Source: Peptacetobacter sp900539645
GTDB lineage: Bacteria; Bacillota; Clostridia; Peptostreptococcales; Peptostreptococcaceae
DNA: 64,000 bases
Reading direction: 5' to 3'
NCBI RefSeq assembly: GCF_047807365.1
Contig: NZ_JBLOUI010000002.1
Span: 62,001-126,000, forward strand
The notes below the pieces were generated by a model that saw only the letters and a program-made list of their open reading frames with translations, had not been told where the DNA came from and ran no database searches. Below are positions 8,178-16,879 of this stretch, in pieces (positions within the stretch are counted from its first letter, which is position 1; the number at the start of each line of letters is the position of its first letter). Both the position numbers and the translations under genes were made by a program.

Positions 8178-9740
8178 ATGAGTAAAGTGGCAAAAGCTAC
8201 TATGGGACTTTTCATAGTTACCATGGTTTCGAAAATATTTGGATTTGCCAGAGAAACTATACTGGTATCTGTCCATGGTGCAGGAATGGTTACCGATGCG
8301 TTTATAACATCGATGAATATTCCGACGGTTATATTTTCAACAATAGGGAGTGCGCTTGCGACGACATTTATTCCAATGTATTACACAGTGGAAAAAGATC
8401 TGGGCAAGGAAGGGACGGATAAGTTTGTAAATAATATATTTAATATGATAGTTGTAGTCAGCTTGATATTATCTGTAATAGGGTATATATTTTCTGACGA
8501 GCTAGTAAAAATATTTGCAATGAGCTATACCGGAGAAAAACTGAAGCTGGCTTCAGAGTTTACGAGGATAATGATATGGGGGATGGTGTTTATAGGGCTT
8601 AGTAATATAATGACGTGCCTAATGAATATCAACTCAAAATTTATCGTGCCAAGCATCACAGGTATCCCATTTAATATAATAATTATTGTGGGGATATATC
8701 TAAGTGCAAAATACGACATCAGACTAATGCCGATATTTACATTGATTGGTATGGCGAGTCAATTTTTATTCCAGGTTCCGGTTTCGTACCACGATGGATA
8801 TAGGTACAAATTCTACATAGATTTGAAGGACAAATACATAAAAAAGACGTTAATACTTGTAATTCCGGTGTTTATTGGAGTTGGTGTAAACCAGTTAAAC
8901 ACAGTTGTAGACAGGACTTTGGCGTCTACACTTGGAGATGGGATAATAACAGTATTAAACGATGCTTCTATTTTAAACACATTTGTAATAGGGGTATTTA
9001 TCTCAAGTATTCAGTCTGTTGTATATCCTTTACTATCTAAACTATCTAGTGAAGGAAATAGCAAGGCAGCTACAGGTATAATAAGAAAAAGTGTGAACGT
9101 GGTAATAGTTCTTATGGTTCCTATAGCGGTTGGAATAATGGTGCTATCAATTCCAATAGTGCAGCTTGCGTTTGAAAGAGGGAAGTTTGACCATAGTGCA
9201 ACACTTTTAACTGCGGCGGCGCTTTCATATTATGCACTAGGACTACCTGCTTCAGGGCTTAGAAACATACTTGGAAATGTGTTCTACTCTTTTGGAGATA
9301 CTAAAACACCTATGAGAAACGGAATGATTGCGATGTTTATGAACATCTGCATGAACATAGTATTTATAAAATTTATGGGACATTGTGGTCTTGCATTTGC
9401 GACAAGTATTTCGGCTACAATATGTATATTATTATTGTTTATGAGTTTGAAAAAGAAGATAAAATACTTCGGGCAGGACAAGATAATAATTACTACAATA
9501 AAATCTATAATATCTGCGGCGATTATGGGTGTTGTGGTGTATTTTGTGTATAAATTCCTTACAATCAGCGGTATTCATGGAACAAAACACCTTATAAAAG
9601 TATTGTTTGCGTCTGTGATGTCTGGTGTTGTCGTGTATGGGGGAGCAATTCACCTTATGAAAGTGGACGAGGTTGAAATGCTTTTAGATATTTTCAAAAG
9701 TAAATCTAAACAGATTGTTTCAAAGATAAGCAATAGATAG
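8178..9740 (+). CDS. murJ: Lipid II flippase MurJ (MviN family)
   Basis: A 520-residue membrane protein with about 14 hydrophobic segments. It begins with the MviN/MurJ signature: SKIFGFARETILVSVHGAG followed by TDAFITSMNIP. It moves lipid II across the cytoplasmic membrane for peptidoglycan synthesis. The AGGAGG ribosome site lies 7 bases before the ATG. It stands alone, followed after 100 bases by a serine hydrolase gene on the same strand. Paralogues in this superfamily (Wzx-like) exist, but the N-terminal motif favours MurJ. Confidence 0.88.
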   Translation: MSKVAKATMGLFIVTMVSKIFGFARETILVSVHGAGMVTDAFITSMNIPTVIFSTIGSALATTFIPMYYTVEKDLGKEGTDKFVNNIFNMIVVVSLILSVIGYIFSDELVKIFAMSYTGEKLKLASEFTRIMIWGMVFIGLSNIMTCLMNINSKFIVPSITGIPFNIIIIVGIYLSAKYDIRLMPIFTLIGMASQFLFQVPVSYHDGYRYKFYIDLKDKYIKKTLILVIPVFIGVGVNQLNTVVDRTLASTLGDGIITVLNDASILNTFVIGVFISSIQSVVYPLLSKLSSEGNSKAATGIIRKSVNVVIVLMVPIAVGIMVLSIPIVQLAFERGKFDHSATLLTAAALSYYALGLPASGLRNILGNVFYSFGDTKTPMRNGMIAMFMNICMNIVFIKFMGHCGLAFATSISATICILLLFMSLKKKIKYFGQDKIIITTIKSIISAAIMGVVVYFVYKFLTISGIHGTKHLIKVLFASVMSGVVVYGGAIHLMKVDEVEMLLDIFKSKSKQIVSKISNR

Positions 9741-9842
9741 ATGTATGGATAAATTTGTGGAAAAAGAGTAAAATATGAATAGAGTAGTATAAGAGAGTAA
9801 AGAAGATAAGATTATATAAAGAGGAAAATTGGAGGGTTTAAT

Positions 9843-10805
9843 ATGATATCAGATAACCTTATAAAAAATTATGCGAGTGCAAGGGGCACATCTAATTTAG
9901 TTCTTACGGTTGGAACTATAGACAATGGAGAAATGGAATACAAAGTTTATGGTCATAAAGGCGCTCAAATAACTAAGCAACAGCATAGATACGAGATAGG
10001 ATCTCTTACTAAAAGTATTATGATGGCTAAGCTATGTCAGGCAATTAGCGAAGGAAAAGTTAGTCCAAGTGACAAGATAGGGACTATATTAGACGAAAAT
10101 ATAAGTCACAATCCAACAATAGAGCAGCTTGCAACTCACACTGCTAGATACGGAAATTCATATCCTAAGCATATAGCTAGAAAAGAAATGAAAAATGCAC
10201 TATTTAGCAAGGATAATCCATATTGTGGATATAAGGAAAATGATATATTAAATGATATAGAAAGCTTTAAACCAAATGCTAAGCATCGTGAATGGGTGTA
10301 TTCTCATTTTGGTGGGGCAGTTATGGGAGAAGTGCTATCTAAGATATACAATAAGGATATTAAGACGATTATAGAAGAAACTGTAGAGGAGTTAGGTCTT
10401 GAAAATACTGGCTATACAGGAGATACTGAGATAGGTAAGTGTTGGAAATGGAATGGAGATGAGGTGTATGCAGCGACATCTGGTCTAGTGTCTACAGTGA
10501 ATGATATGATGAAGTTTGTGCAGGAAAATATCGAGTGTAATCCAGAGTATTTAGCTTTAGGACATAAGAAGTATTATACTATTTCTAAAGGTAAGTACGA
10601 TATGGGGCTTGGTTGGGTAATCAACGACGATACTAAGATTATCTGGCACGATGGAAGTACTGATAATTTTGACTGCTTTATAGGTTTTGAGAAACACAGC
10701 AAGAAAGGTGTGGTTGTGCTTTCAAACTATCCGAATAAAGGAGAAATAAATGCTGCGAAGATAGGACTAGAGAAGATTACTGAGTTAGTAAAGAATCGTA
10801 AATAG
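9843..10805 (+). CDS. Serine hydrolase, beta-lactamase class C/penicillin-binding-like
   Basis: A 320-residue protein with the SxxK nucleophile motif in GSLTKS (about residues 53-58), a Tyr-Ser-His element (YSHFGG, about 148) in the place of YxN, and HDG (WHDGSTDNF, about 274) in the place of KTG. These three mark the beta-lactamase/transpeptidase-like family PF00144. No signal peptide is evident, so it may act in the cytosol, perhaps as an esterase or D-aminopeptidase; substrate unknown. GGAGGG precedes the ATG. A palindromic element follows the stop codon and may be its terminator. Confidence 0.8.
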   Translation: MISDNLIKNYASARGTSNLVLTVGTIDNGEMEYKVYGHKGAQITKQQHRYEIGSLTKSIMMAKLCQAISEGKVSPSDKIGTILDENISHNPTIEQLATHTARYGNSYPKHIARKEMKNALFSKDNPYCGYKENDILNDIESFKPNAKHREWVYSHFGGAVMGEVLSKIYNKDIKTIIEETVEELGLENTGYTGDTEIGKCWKWNGDEVYAATSGLVSTVNDMMKFVQENIECNPEYLALGHKKYYTISKGKYDMGLGWVINDDTKIIWHDGSTDNFDCFIGFEKHSKKGVVVLSNYPNKGEINAAKIGLEKITELVKNRK

Positions 10806-10808
10806 GGA

Positions 10809-10885
10809 AGAGAGGAAGACATATCTACCTCAGGCTCCAGGCAGTCGAGCTGCATTGTCGCTGGAGGTAGATATTGTCTTCCTCT
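10809..10885 (+). repeat. Palindromic element copy 5 (short core) acting as terminator
   Basis: AGAGGAAGACA/TGTCTTCCTCT and ATATCTACCTC/GAGGTAGATAT form a long stem around the core (CTCCAGGC 10835-10842, TTGTCG 10855-10860). A T-run follows immediately, so this copy is also a good intrinsic terminator. Confidence 0.85.
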
Positions 10886-11056
10886 TTTTTATTACGTTTC
10901 TATCTAGCTCTTGAATCTTCGTGGAAGATTGCAGTGTGACATATATATGTTCTTCCTTTTTTACATTATGATTCTTTCTAGCTAGGAAATCTTAAGTATG
11001 TTGTAGGTTTTGTGATATAATTTTTATATAGAGATTATAAAAGGACGTGATTTATT

Positions 11057-11275
11057 ATGATAAATGAAAAGGAAATGGATTTTGTTGTATATTGCGTGGA
11101 GAATTTGGCTAATTATATAAATGAGGACTCAGTTAAAGTTTTTGATTTGCTTGATGAAAACGAACTTATAGAAGGGTATATTTTAAAATTTTATGATATT
11201 TTACATACTCAAGGTAAGGTTTGGATTGTTGAGGACTTAGTAGAACAATTAGAGAAAAGGGGCATAAAGATATGA
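11057..11275 (+). CDS. DUF3791 small protein, likely antitoxin-side partner
   Basis: A 72-residue acidic helical protein beginning MINEKEMDFVVYCVENLA, resembling DUF3791. Such genes sit beside DUF3990 genes in many Firmicutes. Its stop codon overlaps the next start (ATGA), so the two are translationally coupled. The function is not experimentally fixed to my knowledge. A toxin-antitoxin role is inferred from size, coupling and the partner's fold. Confidence 0.65.
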   Translation: MINEKEMDFVVYCVENLANYINEDSVKVFDLLDENELIEGYILKFYDILHTQGKVWIVEDLVEQLEKRGIKI

Positions 11276-11760
11276 TTTTATATCATGGATCTTCTATTGT
11301 AGTTGACAAGCCTTTGATATCAAAATCAAGAGATAGTGTTGATTTTGGAAGAGGATTTTATACAACTGATATAAAAAGCCAAGCAATAAGATGGACAGAG
11401 AGATTAACTTTGCTCGGGAAAATAGGATATGTATCGAAATATGAAATTGATAATTCAGTATTTAAAAATCCTAATATTAGAGTTAAAAACTTTGAAAACT
11501 ATGATAGAGAATGGTTAAGATATGTAGTTGCATGTAGAAGAAAGGAAGAAGTACCTTTTTATGATATTATAATTGGAAGTATGACAAATGATAGAGTTTA
11601 CAATGCTATAGAGTTGTATATGTCAGATTTAATATCGGAAGAGGAAGCTTTGAAAAGATTAAGTTTTCCAATAGAAAATAGACAAATATGTTTTAGAAAT
11701 CAAGAAGTAATAGATAAATATTTAATCTATAAAGGATGTGATGAATATGTTAGCAAATAA
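11272..11760 (+). CDS. DUF3990 protein, ADP-ribosyltransferase-like
   Basis: A 162-residue protein starting MILYHGSSIVVDKPLI, with FGRGFYTTDIKSQAIRW around residues 28-45. The HGS near the start and the GRGFYTT block resemble the H-Y arrangement of ADP-ribosyltransferase-fold families, and DUF3990 is the family this reads as. It is flanked on both sides by DUF3791-like genes with coupled starts. A toxin acting by modification is a reasonable inference, but activity is not shown by sequence alone. Confidence 0.7.
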   Translation: MILYHGSSIVVDKPLISKSRDSVDFGRGFYTTDIKSQAIRWTERLTLLGKIGYVSKYEIDNSVFKNPNIRVKNFENYDREWLRYVVACRRKEEVPFYDIIIGSMTNDRVYNAIELYMSDLISEEEALKRLSFPIENRQICFRNQEVIDKYLIYKGCDEYVSK

Positions 11761-11971
11761 AACTTTATTAAATATGAAATACGCAAGAGTTATAATGGAG
11801 TTTTCAAGAATTACTGGTGTTTCTGAAAATGATGCACTTAGAATATTCTATCATTCTGATTTATATTTTTTAATGAAAAATGGGATATCTGATATTCATT
11901 GTATGTCTGATAGTTGGTTGGCAGAAGAGTTGAAGGAAGAATATAATAATAAGAAAATTGCAAATAAATAA
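11741..11971 (+). CDS. Second DUF3791-like small protein
   Basis: About 76 residues; its start lies inside the end of the DUF3990 gene (ATG at 11741, or 11747 with better spacing from AAAGGA). The sequence KYARVIMEFSRITGVSENDALRIFYHSDLY is typical of DUF3791. It is not a close copy of the first DUF3791 gene in this trio, so the unit is antitoxin-like, toxin-like, antitoxin-like. A terminator follows. Confidence 0.65.
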   Translation: MNMLANKTLLNMKYARVIMEFSRITGVSENDALRIFYHSDLYFLMKNGISDIHCMSDSWLAEELKEEYNNKKIANK

Positions 11972-11974
11972 GTA

Positions 11975-12004
11975 GGCACTCATTTTATTTTGAGTGTCTT
12001 TTTT
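11975..12004 (+). terminator. Terminator of the DUF3791-DUF3990-DUF3791 unit
   Basis: GCACTCA pairs with TGAGTGT and is followed by eight T. Confidence 0.85.
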
Positions 12005-12044
12005 TGATGATATCAAATGTTTGAACGATTTTATTTTTTTCTGT

Positions 12045-12072
12045 TTGTATGGTATAATAGTACATATGTTTG
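12045..12072 (+). promoter_or_regulatory. Likely ruvCAB promoter with LexA-like operator
   Basis: An extended -10 element (TGGTATAAT) ends at 12058. It is followed at 12060-12072 by GTACATATGTTTG, one base away from the GAACATATGTTTG palindromes found in the S-layer locus of this window. ruvCAB is a classic SOS operon, and GAACNNNNGTTY is the Firmicutes LexA consensus, so this is plausibly the SOS operator. Confidence 0.5.
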
Positions 12073-12136
12073 ATAAAATTGGGCGATTCTGTTCACAGAG
12101 CGGACCATATAAACTAAAAGAGAGAGGATTTTTGTT

Positions 12137-12640
12137 TTGATTATTTTAGGAATTGACCCAGGTATCGCAATTGTAGGATACGGGGTTATTGAATACAAGG
12201 GAAATAATTTTAGAGTTATCGACTACGGTGCGATTACTACTCCAGCACACACAGATTTGACTACTAGGCTGGAGATGGTGTACAAGGGAGTCGATACGAT
12301 TATAAAGAGTTATGATATAGATGAGGTTGGAATCGAGGAGCTGTTCTTCAATAAGAATGTAAAGACTGCGATTACTGTTGCTCAAGCGAGGGGGGTTACT
12401 CTTCTTGCGTGTGCTCACAATAATATTCCAATTTACGAGTACACACCACCTCAGATTAAGCAGGGAGTTTGTGGATATGGTAGAGCTGATAAAGTCCGGG
12501 TGCAGAAGAGTGTTACTTCATTTTTAAAGCTTAAAAAAGTGCCTAAGCCTGATGATGTCGCCGATGCACTTGCAATTGCTATATGTCATGCTCATGCAAA
12601 TAAATTGGATAAGACTTTGAGAAATATTCAGGGATTATAA
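12137..12640 (+). CDS. ruvC: Holliday junction resolvase RuvC
   Basis: A 167-residue endonuclease that cuts four-way junctions during recombination. Visible acidic catalytic positions: GIDPG near the start, GIEELFF around residue 60, and PDDVADALA near residue 140. TTG start at 12137 follows GAGAGGA. First gene of ruvC-ruvA-ruvB, all on the plus strand with short gaps. Length and motifs are normal. Confidence 0.95.
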   Translation: MIILGIDPGIAIVGYGVIEYKGNNFRVIDYGAITTPAHTDLTTRLEMVYKGVDTIIKSYDIDEVGIEELFFNKNVKTAITVAQARGVTLLACAHNNIPIYEYTPPQIKQGVCGYGRADKVRVQKSVTSFLKLKKVPKPDDVADALAIAICHAHANKLDKTLRNIQGL

Positions 12641-12685
12641 TAAGTAATAGTTATAAGAAAGTATGATTATAGAAAGGAAAAAGTT

Positions 12686-13288
12686 ATGTATAGATACATT
12701 AAGGGAACTATCGAGGAAATAGGTTTTGACAGTATTACTATAGATAATAACGATATAGGGTACAGTATTTTGGTGTCTTCAAATACAGCAGCTCAGTATC
12801 AGGTCGGCGAAAAGGCTAAGGTATTTACTAAGTTGATAGTCAGAGAGGACGAGATGTTTTTATGTGGATTCCACTCTGAAGAAGAGAGAAATATGTTTGA
12901 TATGCTTACATCAATATCAAAAATAGGTCCAAAAGTTGGGCTTTCAATTCTTTCATTTGCAACACCAAAACAGCTTGGAGCGTATATTTTAAGTGAAGAT
13001 ATAGCCAAAATATCTAAAGCACCAGGAGTTGGAAAGAAAACTGCGGAAAGAATTATATTAGAATTAAAGGATAAGATAGATAAGACACAGATTGAGTTTG
13101 AGCCTACTTTATTAGAAGCTCAGCCAGCAGCTATTTCAATAGACGAATCTGTGGATGCATTGATAGCACTTGGTTACACACAGGCTGAAGCAAAAGAGGC
13201 TGTCAAGAAAACGAAGAAACCAGGTATGGAAACTGAGGAAATTATCAGAAAATCACTTACATATTTAATGAAAAATCCTATCAAATAA
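12686..13288 (+). CDS. ruvA: Holliday junction branch migration protein RuvA
   Basis: A 200-residue protein with the OB-fold start MYRYIKGTIEEI. Two helix-hairpin-helix motifs follow (ISKIGPKVGLSILS and ISKAPGVGKKTAERIILELKDK), and then the C-terminal three-helix domain (ALIALGYTQAEAKEAV) that contacts RuvB. It binds the junction and loads the RuvB motor. Preceded by AAAGGAAA. Confidence 0.96.
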   Translation: MYRYIKGTIEEIGFDSITIDNNDIGYSILVSSNTAAQYQVGEKAKVFTKLIVREDEMFLCGFHSEEERNMFDMLTSISKIGPKVGLSILSFATPKQLGAYILSEDIAKISKAPGVGKKTAERIILELKDKIDKTQIEFEPTLLEAQPAAISIDESVDALIALGYTQAEAKEAVKKTKKPGMETEEIIRKSLTYLMKNPIK

Positions 13289-13340
13289 TCTAAAGTAAAG
13301 TTTGGATTGTGAGGTAGAGAAGGGAGAAGTTGACGAGGAA

Positions 13341-14357
13341 ATGCTAGAAGATTTCGATGAAAATAGAATTATAACGTCTACTATGCAGATGGACGATGTA
13401 GAAATTGAGAATAATTTAAGACCTAAAACACTTGATGAGTATTTAGGTCAGGAAAAGTCAAAAGAGCAGCTTAGTATTTTTATTGAGGCAGCCAGAAGTA
13501 GAAATGAACAGCTAGACCACGTTCTTTTATATGGACCTCCAGGGCTTGGAAAGACTACATTAGCTGGGATAATTGCCAATGAAATGGGTGTTAATTTAAG
13601 GATAACATCTGGTCCTGCAATAGAAAAGGCTGGGGATTTAGCTGCGATACTAACAAATTTAGAAGAGAATGATGTTTTATTCATAGACGAAATTCACAGA
13701 ATCAACAGAAGTGTTGAGGAAGTTCTTTATCCTGCGATGGAGGATTTTTGTTTGGATATTATAATCGGTAAAGGACCATCAGCTAGAAGTATAAGACTTG
13801 ATTTACCTAAATTCACTTTAATTGGAGCGACTACTAGACCAGGTATGCTTACAAATCCACTTAGAGATAGATTTGGGGTAATTTGCAAACTAGACTACTA
13901 TACAAATGACGAGCTTGCTCAGATAGTGAAGAGATCATCTGGACTTTTAGGTGCTGATATCGACGAAAAATCTGCAGCAGAGATTGCTAGAAGATCACGT
14001 GGAACACCAAGAATTGCAAATAGATTATTAAAAAGGGTTAGGGATTACGCTCAGGTAAGAGCAAATGGAGATATCACAGAAGATGTGGCAAAAGATGCAC
14101 TAGAGCTACTTGGTGTGGATTCTCTTGGGCTTGATTATGTGGACGAAACTCTTTTAAAAACAATCATCGAGAAGTTTGGTGGAGGACCAGTTGGACTGGA
14201 TACACTTGCTGCTTCAATAGGTGAGGATAGAAACACAATTGAAGACGTATATGAACCGTATCTAATACAGTTAGGATTTATAAACAGAGGTGCGCGAGGA
14301 AGAATGGCAATGCCAAAAGCGTACAAACATCTCAATTATCCTATAGGTGAGGAATAG
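13341..14357 (+). CDS. ruvB: Holliday junction branch migration ATPase RuvB
   Basis: A 338-residue AAA+ motor with Walker A GPPGLGKTTLAG, Walker B LFIDEIHRI, sensor region GATTRPG and the C-terminal winged helix (GGGPVGLDTLAASIGEDRNTIEDVYEPYLIQLGF). The ATG at 13341 has GACGAGGA before it; the open frame continues back to a TTG at 13302 without a better site, so the start is not certain. A palindromic element follows the stop. Confidence 0.95.
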   Translation: MLEDFDENRIITSTMQMDDVEIENNLRPKTLDEYLGQEKSKEQLSIFIEAARSRNEQLDHVLLYGPPGLGKTTLAGIIANEMGVNLRITSGPAIEKAGDLAAILTNLEENDVLFIDEIHRINRSVEEVLYPAMEDFCLDIIIGKGPSARSIRLDLPKFTLIGATTRPGMLTNPLRDRFGVICKLDYYTNDELAQIVKRSSGLLGADIDEKSAAEIARRSRGTPRIANRLLKRVRDYAQVRANGDITEDVAKDALELLGVDSLGLDYVDETLLKTIIEKFGGGPVGLDTLAASIGEDRNTIEDVYEPYLIQLGFINRGARGRMAMPKAYKHLNYPIGEE

Positions 14358-14360
14358 AAA

Positions 14361-14440
14361 GAAGGGGAATGTACTATCTCATACGTGCTCCAGGCAGTCG
14401 AGCTGCATTGTCGCGTAGTATGAGATAGCTACATTCCCTT
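14361..14440 (+). repeat. Palindromic element copy 6 (short core)
   Basis: GGGGAATGTA/TACATTCCC and CTATCTCATACG/CGTAGTATGAGATAG form the arms, with the core at 14388-14413. It directly follows ruvB and ends in CTTT, so it probably terminates ruvCAB. Confidence 0.85.
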
Positions 14441-15214
14441 TAATTATTCTCTCGAACTATAGAATAATTGAGAAAGTTTGTACTGAGCAAAAATCAGAGG
14501 AAGTTTGTCTTTTGAGTTGATATTTGTTTTTTTAGATAGTATAATTGTATTATAGAGATTGATGTTAGATTAATTTGTTTAAAGTTTTTTATGATTTTGC
14601 TTATTTTTCTAATGTGTCGTGCTCGATGTTGAAAATTCAACGTTTTTAGAGGTTTTTTAAGAGAAAATCGGCATTTTTTAAGGTTAAAAATGTGAAAACG
14701 CTTGCATGCTCGATAATCGTGTTTTTAGGCTAGTGATATCAATGGTTTCAGAGGGTAGGATTTATAAAATTGTTCCCCGTAAGGGGACGAAAACTACTTA
14801 TGACTATAATGTTTGCTTCTCATAGTATCACATTTATAAAATTGTTCCCCGTAAGGGGACGACGAGAGCCAGAGGGCTCTATTTTTTTGTCAAAAATTAC
14901 CACTCCCAAAAGAAAAATAATTCCCCAAAAAAATCTAATATATTAATAGAAGAAAGTTTTTAAAATTTCAGAAAAAAACATCTTCTAAATATTGAAAATA
15001 CTTGCACATAAAGAAAAATTTACCTGTAAAAAAATATTCCACAAAAGTTTAGTTGATAAATTTTAAAGAAAGTCAATTTGTAAATATATATGGAAAAAAA
15101 TTTGTTTTTTTGTTATCATAAAAAGAGTATGCAAAAATAAAATGTCAAATAACAACATCAGGTTATATACCAGATGAACTATAAAAAATGATTATAAGAA
15201 AGGAAGAGAGAGCT
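14441..15214. other. Non-coding stretch around the CRISPR remnant
   Basis: Apart from the two CRISPR repeats I see no gene or ribosome site. The part before the array (14580-14757) is T-rich and could be a leader. The part after it (14870-15180) is very A-rich and must contain the queA promoter. Confidence 0.5.
14759..14866. CRISPR. CRISPR remnant with two repeats and one spacer
   Basis: A 31-base block ending GTTCCCCGTAAGGGGACGA occurs at 14760-14790 and again at 14832-14862, a 72-base period. The first copy runs on into AAAC, giving a repeat of about 36 bases with the palindrome GTTCCCC/GGGGAC. The second diverges at its 3' end, as terminal repeats do. The intervening spacer is about 36 bases. 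Upstream is AT-rich, leader-like sequence. No cas gene is in the window. The subtype is not assignable from this alone. Confidence 0.6.
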
Positions 15215-16240
15215 TTGAAGACAAGCGATTTTAATTTTGATTTACCACAGGAATTAATTGCTCAGACTCCAATAGAAGATAGATCTGCATCAAGACTTAT
15301 GGTGTTAGATAAGGAAACTGGAGAGATTGAACATAAAATTTTTAGAGATATCAAAGAATATCTTAAACCAGGTGATTGTCTAGTTTTAAATGATACTAGA
15401 GTAATACCTGCTAGATTAATCGGTGAAAAAGTGGACACAGGTGGAAAGATAGAGTTTTTACTTTTAAAGAGAAACACAGACGACACTTGGGAATCACTAG
15501 TTAAGCCAGGGAAGAGAGCCAAAATAGGGACTAAGTTCTCATTTGGTGGAGGAAAGTTAATCGGTGAAGTAGTTGGAATGGCTGATGAAGGTGCGAGAAT
15601 TATAAAATTCCACTACGACGGAATATTTGAGGAAATATTAGATGAATTAGGAAATATGCCACTTCCTCCATACATAACAGAAAAATTAGAGGAAAAGGAA
15701 AGATACCAGACAGTTTATTCAAAACACAATGGATCTGCTGCAGCGCCAACTGCAGGACTACATTTTACAAATGAATTATTAGAAGAAATCAAGGAAATGG
15801 GTGTGGATATAGCATTTGTAACTCTACACGTTGGTCTTGGAACATTTAGACCTGTAAAAGTTGACGATGTTTTAAACCACGAAATGCACTCAGAGTTCTA
15901 CATGGTTACTCAGGAAGCTGCCGACAAGATAAACAAAGCTAAAGAAAATGGAAATAGAGTAATATGCGTTGGAACTACAAGCTGTAGAACAATAGAATCT
16001 GCTGCTGAAGAAGACGGACACATGACAGCAAAGAGTGGATGGACAAACATATTTATCTACCCAGGGTACAAATTCAAGGTGTTAGATAACCTAATTACAA
16101 ACTTCCACCTACCAGAATCTACACTAATAATGTTAGTAAGTGCGCTTTGTGGAAGAGAGCATGTGCTAAATGCATATAATGAAGCTATAAAAGAAAGATA
16201 TAGATTCTTCAGCTTTGGAGATGCGATGTTCATAAAATAG
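15215..16240 (+). CDS. queA: S-adenosylmethionine:tRNA ribosyltransferase-isomerase QueA
   Basis: A 341-residue enzyme that builds epoxyqueuosine on tRNA from preQ1 and SAM. Family stretches include LKTSDFNFDLPQELIAQ at the start, RLIGEKVDTGGKIEFLLL, SAAAPTAGLHFT and HLPESTLIMLVSALCGRE. I chose TTG at 15215, because AAGGAAGAGAG precedes it and the protein then begins where QueA proteins usually do; an upstream ATG at 15188 has no site. It groups with tgt, the other queuosine-pathway gene, with one small membrane gene between. Confidence 0.94.
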   Translation: MKTSDFNFDLPQELIAQTPIEDRSASRLMVLDKETGEIEHKIFRDIKEYLKPGDCLVLNDTRVIPARLIGEKVDTGGKIEFLLLKRNTDDTWESLVKPGKRAKIGTKFSFGGGKLIGEVVGMADEGARIIKFHYDGIFEEILDELGNMPLPPYITEKLEEKERYQTVYSKHNGSAAAPTAGLHFTNELLEEIKEMGVDIAFVTLHVGLGTFRPVKVDDVLNHEMHSEFYMVTQEAADKINKAKENGNRVICVGTTSCRTIESAAEEDGHMTAKSGWTNIFIYPGYKFKVLDNLITNFHLPESTLIMLVSALCGREHVLNAYNEAIKERYRFFSFGDAMFIK

Positions 16241-16313
16241 TGGAAATGTTGATAAATAAATTAGTAAAAATAATGAATTCTTAATATGTATATAAAACTA
16301 GGGGTTGAGAAAT

Positions 16314-16847
16314 TTGAAACACAAAAAGAATGGATTTATTTTAAATACGGCGTTTATTTTCGAAAAAATTCTTGCGGCGGTTGTATTAATTGCCGTATTT
16401 TTGGGAACAATAGATGTCCTAAGACTTATATGGGATACGTATATAGTTAATTTTGAAAATATAATTCAGTATGAGCAGCTAAATGACATGCTTGGACAGA
16501 TACTTCTTTTAGTAATTGGGGTTGAGCTTGTTGTAATGCTTTCGTTGCATTTGCCAGGAGCGCTGATAGAAGCACTTTTATATGCGATTGCAAGAAAAAT
16601 GCTTTTAATTCCTAAAAAAGAAGGGATGTTAGAGATACTTTTAGGAGTAATTGCGATTGCTGGGCTGTTTATAATCAAAAAATACTTGATAGACCATAAT
16701 GAAAACGACGAAGATGAGAAGACGTTAGAGGATCATAAAGTCGACTTTGTATGCAAGGCACTTCCAATATTCTGCAAAAACAGAAAAGACAAAAATCACG
16801 TGTGCACTTGCCAGAAAAACGAGGAAAAAGAAGAAATTGATAATTAG
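16314..16847 (+). CDS. PsiE-like small membrane protein
   Basis: About 177 residues with four hydrophobic segments up to about residue 125, then a charged, Cys-containing cytosolic tail (residues about 130-177, with CKALPIFCKN and CTCQ). The third segment with GVELVVMLSLHLPG resembles the phosphate-starvation-inducible PsiE family. TTG at 16314 is preferred over 16305 because AGGGGT lies 8 bases before it. It sits between queA and tgt on the same strand and is probably co-transcribed; no queuosine role is evident. Confidence 0.55.
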   Translation: MKHKKNGFILNTAFIFEKILAAVVLIAVFLGTIDVLRLIWDTYIVNFENIIQYEQLNDMLGQILLLVIGVELVVMLSLHLPGALIEALLYAIARKMLLIPKKEGMLEILLGVIAIAGLFIIKKYLIDHNENDEDEKTLEDHKVDFVCKALPIFCKNRKDKNHVCTCQKNEEKEEIDN

Positions 16848-16879
16848 ATAAAATAAAATTAAAAAGAAAGGATGAGAAG

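Noticed and set aside
13302..13340. Longer RuvB from TTG at 13302
   Set aside because: No convincing ribosome site. The ATG at 13341 was preferred, though the choice is not certain.
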